Source: a virus. From it: DNA of 20,060 nt. The DNA is taken from positions 1 to 20,060 of the IMG/VR virus record IMGVR_UViG_3300029319_009117. The stretch is one strand, 5' to 3'. Below are positions 9,194-15,423 of this stretch, one piece after another. The notes beneath the pieces were generated by a model. The model was not told the origin of the DNA. It worked only from the letters and a program-made list of their open reading frames with translations, and did no database searches. Every line of letters begins with the position of its first letter. Position 1 is the stretch's first letter. A program made the translations under genes and the position numbers.

Positions 9194-9964
9194 TTATGTG
9201 CCCTCCTCCTCCGGTAGTTCCGACTCTAAACCAATGGGGTCGCCCATTGCATGTTGTCCAGTGTATTCAGAATCCATAGAACAAGAATTATCAGCAGAAG
9301 ATGCAGAATCTGTTAAAAAAGCCCCCATTACCATTTGAGTAAAAATTGTATCATCTTCAACAACATCAATTAAATTTAACATTTCTTTGTTTTGAGCATT
9401 TTCGTATTGCACCCTAACTAAAGTGCCGGGATTCAAAACAATTTTTTTTAAAAATTTTGATGTTACTCTGGCTAAAGGGTAAGTGTACAAATGAGCAAAA
9501 GTATAATTATCTCCCAATTTTGTCACTATAGGTTTTGGATCTGCTTTTTGATCTTTTGATAAAATAAAAACCCTATATTCGGGCACAGACAATATATTTG
9601 ATAAATTTAAACTTTCTTCGTCTACATTACGTTGAGCGGTTGTCGTATCATCGGTGGGGGGAAGCATCCTATCGATGCAATAAGTCCAAAATGTTGATGC
9701 TGCATAACTCGGTTCATATAAATTTTCTAATTCAGTCTTATTTGCTAAAACAAGAGCATAAAGACCACTTTCGCCACCGTTTAAAGAGGTTTGTATACTG
9801 TTCCTAAATGTTCCCATCATTTTCATTCTTGAAAAAATATCAGAATATAAATAACTGTCATTTCTTATATCCCTATTGGCTGACACATCCTGAGATGTAC
9901 CGAACATATCAATCAAGGCATCAATCACACCATTTAAATTTGGTTTTTGAAATTCAGAAGACAT
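9194..9964 (-). CDS. Uncharacterised baseplate-module protein, 256 aa
   Basis: No family recognised. Residues 1-100 look helical (PNLNGVIDALIDMFGTS; RMKMMGTFRNSIQTSL). The later part (about 140-210) is beta-rich, including YRVFILSKD and the segment NPGTLVRVQYENAQNKEM, which resembles the OB-fold opening of tail hub/spike proteins where a PGxLVxVxY strand recurs. This resemblance is by eye only. The C-terminus is acidic and ends in ELPEEEGT; the three GAG codons also form the ribosome site of the downstream peptidase gene. It begins at ATG 9964 in a one-base TAATG overlap with the 94-aa gene. Position suggests a hub or wedge protein made with the peptidase, and a gp53- or gp5-N-terminal-like role is possible but unproven. 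Confidence 0.5.
   Translation of the reverse strand: MSSEFQKPNLNGVIDALIDMFGTSQDVSANRDIRNDSYLYSDIFSRMKMMGTFRNSIQTSLNGGESGLYALVLANKTELENLYEPSYAASTFWTYCIDRMLPPTDDTTTAQRNVDEESLNLSNILSVPEYRVFILSKDQKADPKPIVTKLGDNYTFAHLYTYPLARVTSKFLKKIVLNPGTLVRVQYENAQNKEMLNLIDVVEDDTIFTQMVMGAFLTDSASSADNSCSMDSEYTGQHAMGDPIGLESELPEEEGT
9202..9212 (-). promoter_or_regulatory. Strong ribosome binding site of the VanY-type gene, inside the preceding gene
   Basis: Read on the minus strand the site is GGAGGAGGAGG, nine bases before the ATG at 9192. The same bases encode the Glu-Glu-Glu-Gly end of the 256-aa protein, so coding and initiation signals overlap. This suggests high, coupled translation of the peptidase. Confidence 0.75.
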
Positions 9965-10248
9965 TAGTTTTCTCCGTTTAGAAGATCAAATATTTCTGAT
10001 TTATCATCGTCAGACAAGCCAACAGATGCGTCTTTCTTTTTCTCCAACAAAGTAACCAGTTTTACAAGTTGTTCGTTTGATCGCTGTAATGTCTCAACAT
10101 ACTTGGCTGCGACGGTGCCGACTTCCGTGTGGCGTGCTTCGTCTTTGCTTAAATATACGATTAAATCGCTTAACAGATCTTTTGTAATTTCTCGATCTTT
10201 GCGAATGTTTTCAATCGCCTCGTCAAGATAATTTTCTGTTTTTTTCAT
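9964..10248 (-). CDS. Small helical protein, unknown function (94 aa)
   Basis: Not recognised. It is almost wholly predicted helical by residue pattern, with charged residues in heptad-like order (residues 35-72, ending LVTLLEKKKD) that suggest a coiled coil, then a short acidic C-terminal helix (DDDKSEIFDLLNGEN). No Cys, no membrane segment. It lies directly downstream of the gp55-like sigma gene (37 bp gap, ribosome site GGAG about 10 bases before ATG 10248) and overlaps the 256-aa gene by one base. In T4 the sigma factor works with a small co-activator, gp33, of similar size, so a gp33-like role is conceivable. That rests on position and size only. Confidence 0.55.
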   Translation of the reverse strand: MKKTENYLDEAIENIRKDREITKDLLSDLIVYLSKDEARHTEVGTVAAKYVETLQRSNEQLVKLVTLLEKKKDASVGLSDDDKSEIFDLLNGEN

Positions 10249-10285
10249 GATATTCGTGCTCCATAATAATTAGAAGCAACGAAGT

Positions 10286-10975
10286 TTATATTTTACCGTT
10301 AACCCAATTTTTCTTAAAAATACGATATTTTATGCGTAATTTATTTAAGTTATTTACAATTTGTTTTGTATTAAGTCCGGTAAGTTCTCGCAGATAAAGA
10401 TAGATCGCTTTCTTGTTATATATCATCGTATCTTCATCAATTGAATCAAGTAAAACTTTAATGGCTTCTAAAACTTTTTTTTCGTTTTCTTTTAAGTTGC
10501 CAGTATCCCATGATTCTATTTCGCCCCACAAGGATTGCCAAAATTCATATTCTTCTCTTTCTTCATGATATTTATTTGTGGTGATAATAAGTTCATTGTC
10601 AACCTCTTTTGGCATCTCATCATAAAGAACCTCGGTTCTGGCTCTCTTTGCATTCTTTTTTACTTTGTGGATAAACCAGTTTTTCGTTATTACACTAAAA
10701 TATGAAAATGCTTTAGAGCCCTTGCTTGGATCATACTTGTCGAGGATTGTTGTCAGCCAAACTTTGCACTCGTCTTTGAGAGCATCAATATTTGGTAGGG
10801 TGGTAAATTTATAAGTATATACAATTTTATCCACCATTTCATCAAAGGCTGGACCTATCCAATCTATGTATAATTGAGTTCTTATTTTTTGATCATCGGT
10901 TGCAACATAATCAATAATTGCATTCTCGTGATCCTTGGTAAAGTAGTGTTTACCTGCTTTCCGCTTTCTCGGCAT
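10286..10975 (-). CDS. Late-transcription sigma factor, T4 gp55-like
   Basis: Sigma-like subunit that binds host RNA polymerase core and directs it to late promoters. The region-2-like core is visible at about residues 45-107: a helical segment (DEMVDKIVYTYKF), DECKVWLTTILDKYDPSKG and then KAFSYFSVITKNWFIHKVKK (residues 88-107), the sigma-70 region 2 pattern in which a Phe/Tyr-rich helix is followed by basic residues. The long C-terminal helical part (130-225) has no canonical region 4 that I can identify, as expected of gp55. At 229 aa it is slightly longer than T4 gp55 (about 185). The N-terminus is basic (PRKRKAGKH). ATG 10975 follows the upstream stop by two bases. Its presence implies that structural genes here are late genes. 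Confidence 0.8.
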   Translation of the reverse strand: MPRKRKAGKHYFTKDHENAIIDYVATDDQKIRTQLYIDWIGPAFDEMVDKIVYTYKFTTLPNIDALKDECKVWLTTILDKYDPSKGSKAFSYFSVITKNWFIHKVKKNAKRARTEVLYDEMPKEVDNELIITTNKYHEEREEYEFWQSLWGEIESWDTGNLKENEKKVLEAIKVLLDSIDEDTMIYNKKAIYLYLRELTGLNTKQIVNNLNKLRIKYRIFKKNWVNGKI

Positions 10976-10977
10976 AA

Positions 10978-11277
10978 TTATTCTTCTTCATCTTCTTCAA
11001 AATCTAACCCTCGTAAAACATCTAAATATTGCTGCGTTTGTTCGCTTACAAACTTTGAGTGCTCTAATAATTTAGATAAAGATTGATCACCATAATACAT
11101 TTCCATATTATATACTTCCTCAATGTGTTCATTAAATTGAGCGTGCATGTATGCAAACTCCTCTAAATTATCTCTTAGGTATAAAATATAATCAACTTGA
11201 ACCTTTCGGATATACCAAATTAACAACACATTAAGTGCTAATGATAATATGAATGTTATTATTAAAAATATTGACAT
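10978..11277 (-). CDS. Small single-TM membrane protein (99 aa), unknown function
   Basis: One hydrophobic segment at residues 2-23 (IFLIITFILSLALNVLLIWY), followed by an Arg-Lys pair that suggests a signal anchor with the rest in the cytoplasm. The remainder is helical and mostly charged, ending in an acidic tail (DFEEDEEE). No motif is recognised. The ATG at 11277 abuts the stop of the FmdB-like gene (TAAATG), and the stop lies two bases before the sigma gene start, so the three are co-translated. A membrane or envelope role during infection is possible; no function can be assigned. Confidence 0.65.
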   Translation of the reverse strand: MSIFLIITFILSLALNVLLIWYIRKVQVDYILYLRDNLEEFAYMHAQFNEHIEEVYNMEMYYGDQSLSKLLEHSKFVSEQTQQYLDVLRGLDFEEDEEE

Positions 11278-11553
11278 TTATTTTGGTTTCCAATTAATCA
11301 TTTGTTCTTTATATTCTTTAACTTCTTTTTTTGTGTCTTTAATAAATTCATCTACAATTTGACCCGTCTGTGTTTTTTTATCTTTTTCTTTTTTAAGATA
11401 GTTTATTTCTTGTGGGACTCTTTGTAAGTTTTCTGCTTCACTACATTTGCTATCTTTATTAATCTGGGCACAGCATGTTCTTTTCTCACTAAAAGAGTGT
11501 ACAACCTCATATGTCTGATTACATTCATAACAATTGTAGACGTATTTTGGCAT
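11278..11553 (-). CDS. FmdB-type zinc-ribbon protein
   Basis: 91 aa. The N-terminal 45 residues follow the FmdB/CxxC zinc-ribbon pattern: MPKYVYNCYECNQTYE with C8-x2-C11, then His19 and a second knuckle of C27/C28 and C37, ending LQRVP (43-47). Known members are small proteins, some linked to transcription control. The rest is a Lys/Glu-rich helical tail (residues 50-91). Genes of this family often sit beside gp55 in T4-like phages, so a role in transcription or in host takeover is plausible but unproven. I see no clear ribosome site; the ATG at 11553 is five bases after the preceding stop. Confidence 0.75.
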   Translation of the reverse strand: MPKYVYNCYECNQTYEVVHSFSEKRTCCAQINKDSKCSEAENLQRVPQEINYLKKEKDKKTQTGQIVDEFIKDTKKEVKEYKEQMINWKPK

Positions 11554-11558
11554 TATGT

Positions 11559-11786
11559 TTATACTATGGCATCAAGTATCGCATCAAATACAACACTATC
11601 GTCACCCTCTACAGTATCTTGCTGTTCTTCACCCATATTAACAATAGGTGGGTTTTCTACGACAAGCGTACCATCTGTTTCTGTAAAATTAAACTCTTTC
11701 AATACCGGAACTATATCCGTTTGATTCATAAGAGAGTTTTGTAGTGCGAGCATAACTGCTCCAAGTGCTTGGTCTGAAAGTTGCAT
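11559..11786 (-). CDS. Small conserved-looking phage protein, 75 aa, unknown function
   Basis: The start chosen is ATG 11786, with AAAGGAGA five bases upstream; a longer frame reading back to 11870 lies inside the cupin gene and has no site of its own. The protein begins MQLSDQALGAVMLALQNSLM (amphipathic helix), then has a VPVLKEFNF and a short beta-like segment, and ends acidic (EGDDSVVFDAILDAIV). No recognised motif, Cys or membrane segment. It separates the sugar island from the transcription/tail genes; only one base lies between it and the cupin stop at 11788. Confidence 0.6.
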   Translation of the reverse strand: MQLSDQALGAVMLALQNSLMNQTDIVPVLKEFNFTETDGTLVVENPPIVNMGEEQQDTVEGDDSVVFDAILDAIV

Positions 11787-11787
11787 G

Positions 11788-12147
11788 TTAATCTCCTTTT
11801 TGTATTCTATAACTGTCACTATCAAAGTGTTGAGTTGAAAACTCAAATAATTCTGTGTCTTGTAGGGCAATCATTTGATGTCGTAATCCACGATATACAT
11901 GAAAGTTATCACCCTTTTCTAATATTAATTCTTTTGCGTTGTTAATATCATCCTCATCGGAATATTTCACTAACATCTTGCCTGATTGAATATAAAAGAC
12001 CTCATCTTTTAATTTGTGATAATGCCATGAACATCTCTTACCCTTAACAAAGTAAAGTAACTTGCCACAGTATTCATCACAGTTTACAATCCATTTTTCA
12101 AATCCCCATCCTTTAGGGACATAGTTCATTGTTAAAGAATTCTTCAT
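11788..12147 (-). CDS. Cupin-fold protein, sugar-phosphate isomerase/epimerase-like
   Basis: 119 aa, a single cupin domain. Motif 1 is GKRCSWHYHKLKDEVFYIQSG (residues 36-56), fitting G(X)5HXH(X)4E(X)6G with H42, H44, E49. Motif 2 is GDNFHVYRGLRH (79-90), with H90 the fourth metal ligand. Small cupins of this type occur with sugar genes and resemble the mannose-6-phosphate isomerase cupin domain of ManC-like proteins. The substrate is unknown. ATG 12147 is preceded by AAGGAG at spacing six and lies inside the HAD gene (35 bp overlap); a downstream Met7 lacks such a site. It could act as an isomerase or epimerase in the sugar pathway, or be a carbohydrate-binding regulator. Confidence 0.72.
   Translation of the reverse strand: MKNSLTMNYVPKGWGFEKWIVNCDEYCGKLLYFVKGKRCSWHYHKLKDEVFYIQSGKMLVKYSDEDDINNAKELILEKGDNFHVYRGLRHQMIALQDTELFEFSTQHFDSDSYRIQKGD
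11792..11799 (-). promoter_or_regulatory. Ribosome binding site selecting the 75-aa start
   Basis: AAAGGAGA on the minus strand, five bases before ATG 11786. It argues against the longer reading frame that starts at 11870. Confidence 0.75.
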
Positions 12148-12442
12148 CCCTAACTCCTTTATCGTCTATATAATAATCACCTGCTGGTTTTCCTAGAAAC
12201 AATTGGTGATACTCAACTCCCCAATCTGCAAGTTGTTGCTTTGTTAATTCATAAAATTCTTCAATTGCTTTTTGTGCATTATTTTCATGTCTTCCCATAC
12301 CTCTTGCAGTATGTAAAACAATTTTATTGTTTTTTGCTAAGATATTAACTAGTTCTATTCTATCATATAAAGGCTGCGCTTTCAAATAATCGCCGTTTGT
12401 ATTTGTACAAAGTGTACCATCGATGTCAAAAACATAAGTCAT
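12113..12442 (-). CDS. Small HAD phosphatase of sugar loci
   Basis: 109 aa, no cap domain. All four HAD motifs are visible: FDIDGTL with nucleophile D6 and acid/base D8 (motif I), HTARG with T45 (II), K85 (III) and YIDDKG with D93/D94 (IV). These short HADs are common in capsule and LPS loci. Next to heptose-kinase and adenylyltransferase homologues it could supply the phosphatase step (1,7-bisphosphate to 1-phosphate, GmhB role), but it does not look like GmhB itself, so this is inference. It starts four bases inside the adenylyltransferase gene (ATGA overlap at 12442). Substrate undetermined. Confidence 0.75.
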   Translation of the reverse strand: MTYVFDIDGTLCTNTNGDYLKAQPLYDRIELVNILAKNNKIVLHTARGMGRHENNAQKAIEEFYELTKQQLADWGVEYHQLFLGKPAGDYYIDDKGVRDEEFFNNELCP

Positions 12443-12834
12443 TTCATTTTATCCAAAATATTAGTGGTGGAGTAGCCGTTAATAAAATTAAAAATTCTAA
12501 CCTCACAGATATCACTACCCACTACCTTAGATGGCATATAATCTCCCCCTTTAACAATAATATCTGGTTTCAGTTTAGAAATAAGATCATATGGTGTCTC
12601 CTCGTTAAAAATATGTACTTCATCAACACAACTTAAGTTTTCCAATAGAATTTTTCTATCTTGCTGATTAAAATATGGTCTTTGATCGCCCTTAAGTTTT
12701 TTAACACTATCATCGCTATTTAAGCCAACAATAACACGACTACCAATTTCTCTGCAATATCTCAACAATTCAACATGACCTCTGTGAACAATATCAAAAC
12801 AGCCATTAGTAAACACTATCTTGCCCAACGACAC
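12439..12834 (-). CDS. Heptose-1-phosphate adenylyltransferase-like (HldE C-terminal domain)
   Basis: 131 aa cytidylyltransferase-fold protein matching the nucleotidylyltransferase domain of bacterial HldE. GKIVFTNGCFDIVHRGHVEL (residues 4-23) holds the HxGH site at H17-R-G-H20; KLKGDQRP at 46-53, VKGGDY at 94-99 and the C-terminal GYSTTNI at 120-126 are HldE-type motifs. The expected reaction is ADP transfer from ATP to heptose 1-phosphate, giving ADP-heptose, but another 1-phosphate is possible. Translation begins at GTG 12834, with AGAGGAG three to four bases upstream inside the kinase gene, so the 29-bp overlap is intentional rather than a frameshift. The natural HldE is a fusion; here the two halves are separate. 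Confidence 0.85.
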   Translation of the reverse strand: MSLGKIVFTNGCFDIVHRGHVELLRYCREIGSRVIVGLNSDDSVKKLKGDQRPYFNQQDRKILLENLSCVDEVHIFNEETPYDLISKLKPDIIVKGGDYMPSKVVGSDICEVRIFNFINGYSTTNILDKMK

Positions 12835-13564
12835 TTACTCCTCTTTTTTGCACTACAATAGTAGCACACTCATTTGCAAATTGAATTGACTGAACGATGT
12901 CTTTTGTTTGTAAATATTTAACAGTAAATCCTGCTATAAATGTATCGCCAGCACCTGCAACATCTTTTACTTCAGTCTTTACAACTGGGAAGACATGCTC
13001 TTTATACATACATCCTTTTGAGCCTAATGTAACAATTAATTTATCTCTAATATTTTTATTAGCAAACGCATAATTTTCACTTTTTAAATATTCAGAATTG
13101 TTAATTTTAATAAACTCAACGTTGTTGCAATAATCACCTAATACTTTTTTAGTATCTAAAAATACTAAATCATGATTTTCAGATATGTAATAGATGTCTT
13201 CTTCAGTTAAAAAACCTTTATTGTAATCAGATATTACAACACCATCATATTGATCAAATTTAATTTTTCTCAAATTAGTAGTGTGTGATATTTTATGGTC
13301 ATTTTGATCAACTCTTAAAAACATATGATTTGTCCTATGATCAATAAATCTAGTTTTTTCTACAATTCTCCAATTAGGGTTTGTATGAATACCAACTTCA
13401 ACACCTAAAGATTTAATATTGTTTCTAACATTCATAGCCATTCCTTCAACAATAATGTTTTCAAAACTATTAAATACAGGGACTGGTGCTTCGGGCGTTA
13501 ATCGATTTGCTTCACCATAGGTAAAATTATCAATACAACTTTCTCCGATAACTAGAACCTTCAT
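12806..13564 (-). CDS. Heptose-7-phosphate kinase-like (HldE N-terminal, PfkB family)
   Basis: 252 aa ribokinase-fold protein. RLTPEAPVPVF (21-31) is the hallmark of the HldE/RfaE kinase domain, VISDYNKG (110-117) is its ATP-side motif, and GAGDTFIAGF (204-213) gives the PfkB anion hole with catalytic D207. It is shorter than the usual ~310-residue domain; comparison by eye shows the loss between about residues 60 and 70, where the segment carrying a GLTG-type motif is missing. The glycine-rich GGAANV motif reads EGMAMNV (40-46). The expected role is phosphorylation of D-glycero-D-manno-heptose 7-phosphate at C1. Overlaps ColD-like by four bases (ATGA) and the adenylyltransferase by 29 bp, in another frame. 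Confidence 0.82.
   Translation of the reverse strand: MKVLVIGESCIDNFTYGEANRLTPEAPVPVFNSFENIIVEGMAMNVRNNIKSLGVEVGIHTNPNWRIVEKTRFIDHRTNHMFLRVDQNDHKISHTTNLRKIKFDQYDGVVISDYNKGFLTEEDIYYISENHDLVFLDTKKVLGDYCNNVEFIKINNSEYLKSENYAFANKNIRDKLIVTLGSKGCMYKEHVFPVVKTEVKDVAGAGDTFIAGFTVKYLQTKDIVQSIQFANECATIVVQKRGVSVVGQDSVY
12838..12844 (-). promoter_or_regulatory. Ribosome binding site of the adenylyltransferase within the kinase gene
   Basis: AGAGGAG on the minus strand, three bases before GTG 12834. Its presence inside the end of the kinase gene shows independent initiation of the second domain, rather than a sequencing frameshift of a fused HldE. Confidence 0.7.
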
Positions 13565-14727
13565 ACTTCGTCCTTGATCACCTTACAGATAAAATCAATT
13601 TCTTCTTCAGTTAATTCGGGATAGTTTGGAACAAAAAAGCCTCGGGAATGAATTTTATCGCTTTGTTCGTCTTCAAATTCATCATATAGATCAATCCAGA
13701 AAGGATGTCTACCCAAATTTCCTGCACTATAAATTCTTGTCTCAATTCCATTGTTAACCAATCGGGTAACAATTTCTTTTCTATGTTCAGTGCTTTCGGC
13801 TAATGCGCCAAAGGATATTGAAACTGGAAAATCATCGCCCCAATCTTGAAATTCAACATACCCTGTTAACTTTTCTGCGTATAGTTGATGATTTTTATTT
13901 CGATTGTTTGAAGCCCAAGCGGCTTTTTTAACTTGTCTAATTCCTAAAAATGCTTGCAAATCAGTGGATCTAAGATTATAGCCTGGGATAAAAAAAGTGA
14001 AAGGACTGTGAAAATCTTCAATTCCATAATCTTGCATCATTTGATTATATGTTTCTTTATCTAAATCTTTTGCCCACCCATGACTACGCAACATAAGAAG
14101 CATATCATATAACTTCTTATCATTTACATTAACCATGCCACCCTCAATTGTAGAGAGTTGGTGTCCAAAATAGAAAGAAAACGAGGACATGTCTCCAACT
14201 GTGCCAACCATGGTGCCATCGCTATATCTTGCGCCAAGCGCAGCACAGGCATCTTCAAGTAAGACAAAACCATACTTTTCTTTTAGTTTTAAAAGCCTGT
14301 CTTTATGATGAGGTACGCCCAAAACTTGTACAAAGATTACTGCATCAGGTCTTTCTTTTTCACAAATCTCTTCAAGTTGATCCAAATCCATACCAAAAGT
14401 GTCAGGTGCTGCACCGCACATTATGGGTTCGAGCCCTAATTGAATTGCGGGCGAAATTGTCGTAACCCAGCCAACTGACGGTACAACTATTTTTTTGTTT
14501 GGAATTAGACCACATTGGACGGCTGCTGCAACCATTAGTAAGTTTGCAGATGAACCTGAGTTATTAAAAACAGCATATTCGGTTCCAATATATTCTGACC
14601 AATCCTTTTCTACTTGCAGAGTAAGTTCACCTTTTGTGAGTCTGGGGTAACTCTTTAACCAATCACACAAAGCATTAACATCTTCATCATTAATTGTTTC
14701 TTTTGCTAATGGGTATTTTATTTCCAT
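13561..14727 (-). CDS. ColD-like PLP sugar 3-dehydratase (DegT/DnrJ/EryC1 family, Lys replaced by His)
   Basis: 388 aa, full-length aspartate aminotransferase-fold protein of the DegT sugar family. D159 (LLEDACAALGA, 157-167) is the usual PLP-ring aspartate. Where sugar aminotransferases carry the PLP-binding Lys, SFSFYFGHQLSTIEGG (182-197) has His at 189. That swap is the hallmark of 3-dehydratases such as ColD (GDP-4-keto-6-deoxymannose 3-dehydratase) and E1, which use PLP as a cofactor and release the 3-hydroxyl instead of transferring an amino group. RSHGWAKD also matches. Start ATG 14727 has GGAGAA upstream; the stop overlaps the kinase start (ATGA). Likely product: a 4-keto-3,6-dideoxy or related 3-deoxy nucleotide sugar; which one is unknown, and the 4-keto precursor enzyme is not visible here. 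Confidence 0.85.
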   Translation of the reverse strand: MEIKYPLAKETINDEDVNALCDWLKSYPRLTKGELTLQVEKDWSEYIGTEYAVFNNSGSSANLLMVAAAVQCGLIPNKKIVVPSVGWVTTISPAIQLGLEPIMCGAAPDTFGMDLDQLEEICEKERPDAVIFVQVLGVPHHKDRLLKLKEKYGFVLLEDACAALGARYSDGTMVGTVGDMSSFSFYFGHQLSTIEGGMVNVNDKKLYDMLLMLRSHGWAKDLDKETYNQMMQDYGIEDFHSPFTFFIPGYNLRSTDLQAFLGIRQVKKAAWASNNRNKNHQLYAEKLTGYVEFQDWGDDFPVSISFGALAESTEHRKEIVTRLVNNGIETRIYSAGNLGRHPFWIDLYDEFEDEQSDKIHSRGFFVPNYPELTEEEIDFICKVIKDEV

Positions 14728-14728
14728 T

Positions 14729-15421
14729 TTATTCTCCTATTTTAACATTTAAATTGTAATTAAGTTTTTCTCTAACTGAATCACATAATAGTTCATAAAC
14801 TTTCTTATCATGATCGTCGTGTTTTGTGATACTGTTATGGGGAAGCGCTGTAATTCTAACGTCTATATCTTCTTTTAAGGGTTTGCCAATAACATAGCAA
14901 AATGTTCCAAGCCAATTATCAACCCAGTGATGTTTAAACGATTGATTAAAAATTACCCCACCTAAATATTTTTCAACAGTTTGTCTATAAAAACATGGCC
15001 ATCGTATTATTCTAGGTCTGTCATCATAGTGACTTAAATTAATTTTTTTTGCAACCCATTCTGGTACCTCACAGTATGCCAATGGTGCGCTTCTATCAAC
15101 AGGGGAGGTTATAATAAAGTCATTCCCCTTTTTTAGACTTGATTTCATTTTATTTACAAGAGTGCCAATATTATTTGGTGGTAATATAACATTATTTAAG
15201 CAAATTATAAACTTACCTTTTGATTTTTTATATAAATAATTAAAACTAGAGACACTCGTACCTTGGTCTTCAAAAAAACGAAAATTAGACAAATTTTCAA
15301 AATTTATTAATTTATCAGAACACACCAAAATTTCATATGAAAAATCTAAATTTTGATTAATAATATTGTTTACTTGTCTATCGTAGTCTCCAAGAGCAAC
15401 TATTAAAAAAGATACATCCAT
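14729..15421 (-). CDS. GT-A-like glycosyltransferase family protein
   Basis: 230 aa. Residues 3-35 (VSFLIVALGDYDRQVNNII then EILVCSD) resemble the opening beta-strand/helix of family-2 glycosyltransferases. KKSKGKFIICLNNVILPP (65-82) matches the end of the GT2 nucleotide-binding half, but the expected DxD metal motif reads NNV, so metal dependence or activity is uncertain. The C-terminal half (HHWVDNWLGTFCYVIG, 164-179) may be the acceptor side. It may transfer the island's sugar. It lies two bases from the ColD-like start and two bases after the oxygenase stop at 15424. Function by fold only. Confidence 0.55.
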   Translation of the reverse strand: MDVSFLIVALGDYDRQVNNIINQNLDFSYEILVCSDKLINFENLSNFRFFEDQGTSVSSFNYLYKKSKGKFIICLNNVILPPNNIGTLVNKMKSSLKKGNDFIITSPVDRSAPLAYCEVPEWVAKKINLSHYDDRPRIIRWPCFYRQTVEKYLGGVIFNQSFKHHWVDNWLGTFCYVIGKPLKEDIDVRITALPHNSITKHDDHDKKVYELLCDSVREKLNYNLNVKIGE

Positions 15422-15423
15422 AA

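Noticed and set aside
11787-11870. Longer N-terminus for the 75-aa gene reading back to 11870
   Set aside because: The extra 28 residues lie in the cupin gene and have no ribosome site, whereas ATG 11786 has a clear AAAGGAGA.
12806-12844. Possible frameshift joining kinase and adenylyltransferase into one HldE
   Set aside because: The kinase ends like a complete domain and the second gene has its own AGAGGAG site before GTG 12834, so separate genes are better supported. Reads could still test it.
15231-15238. Plus-strand TATAAATA
   Set aside because: It lies on the strand opposite all genes and inside a glycosyltransferase gene, so it is most simply chance.
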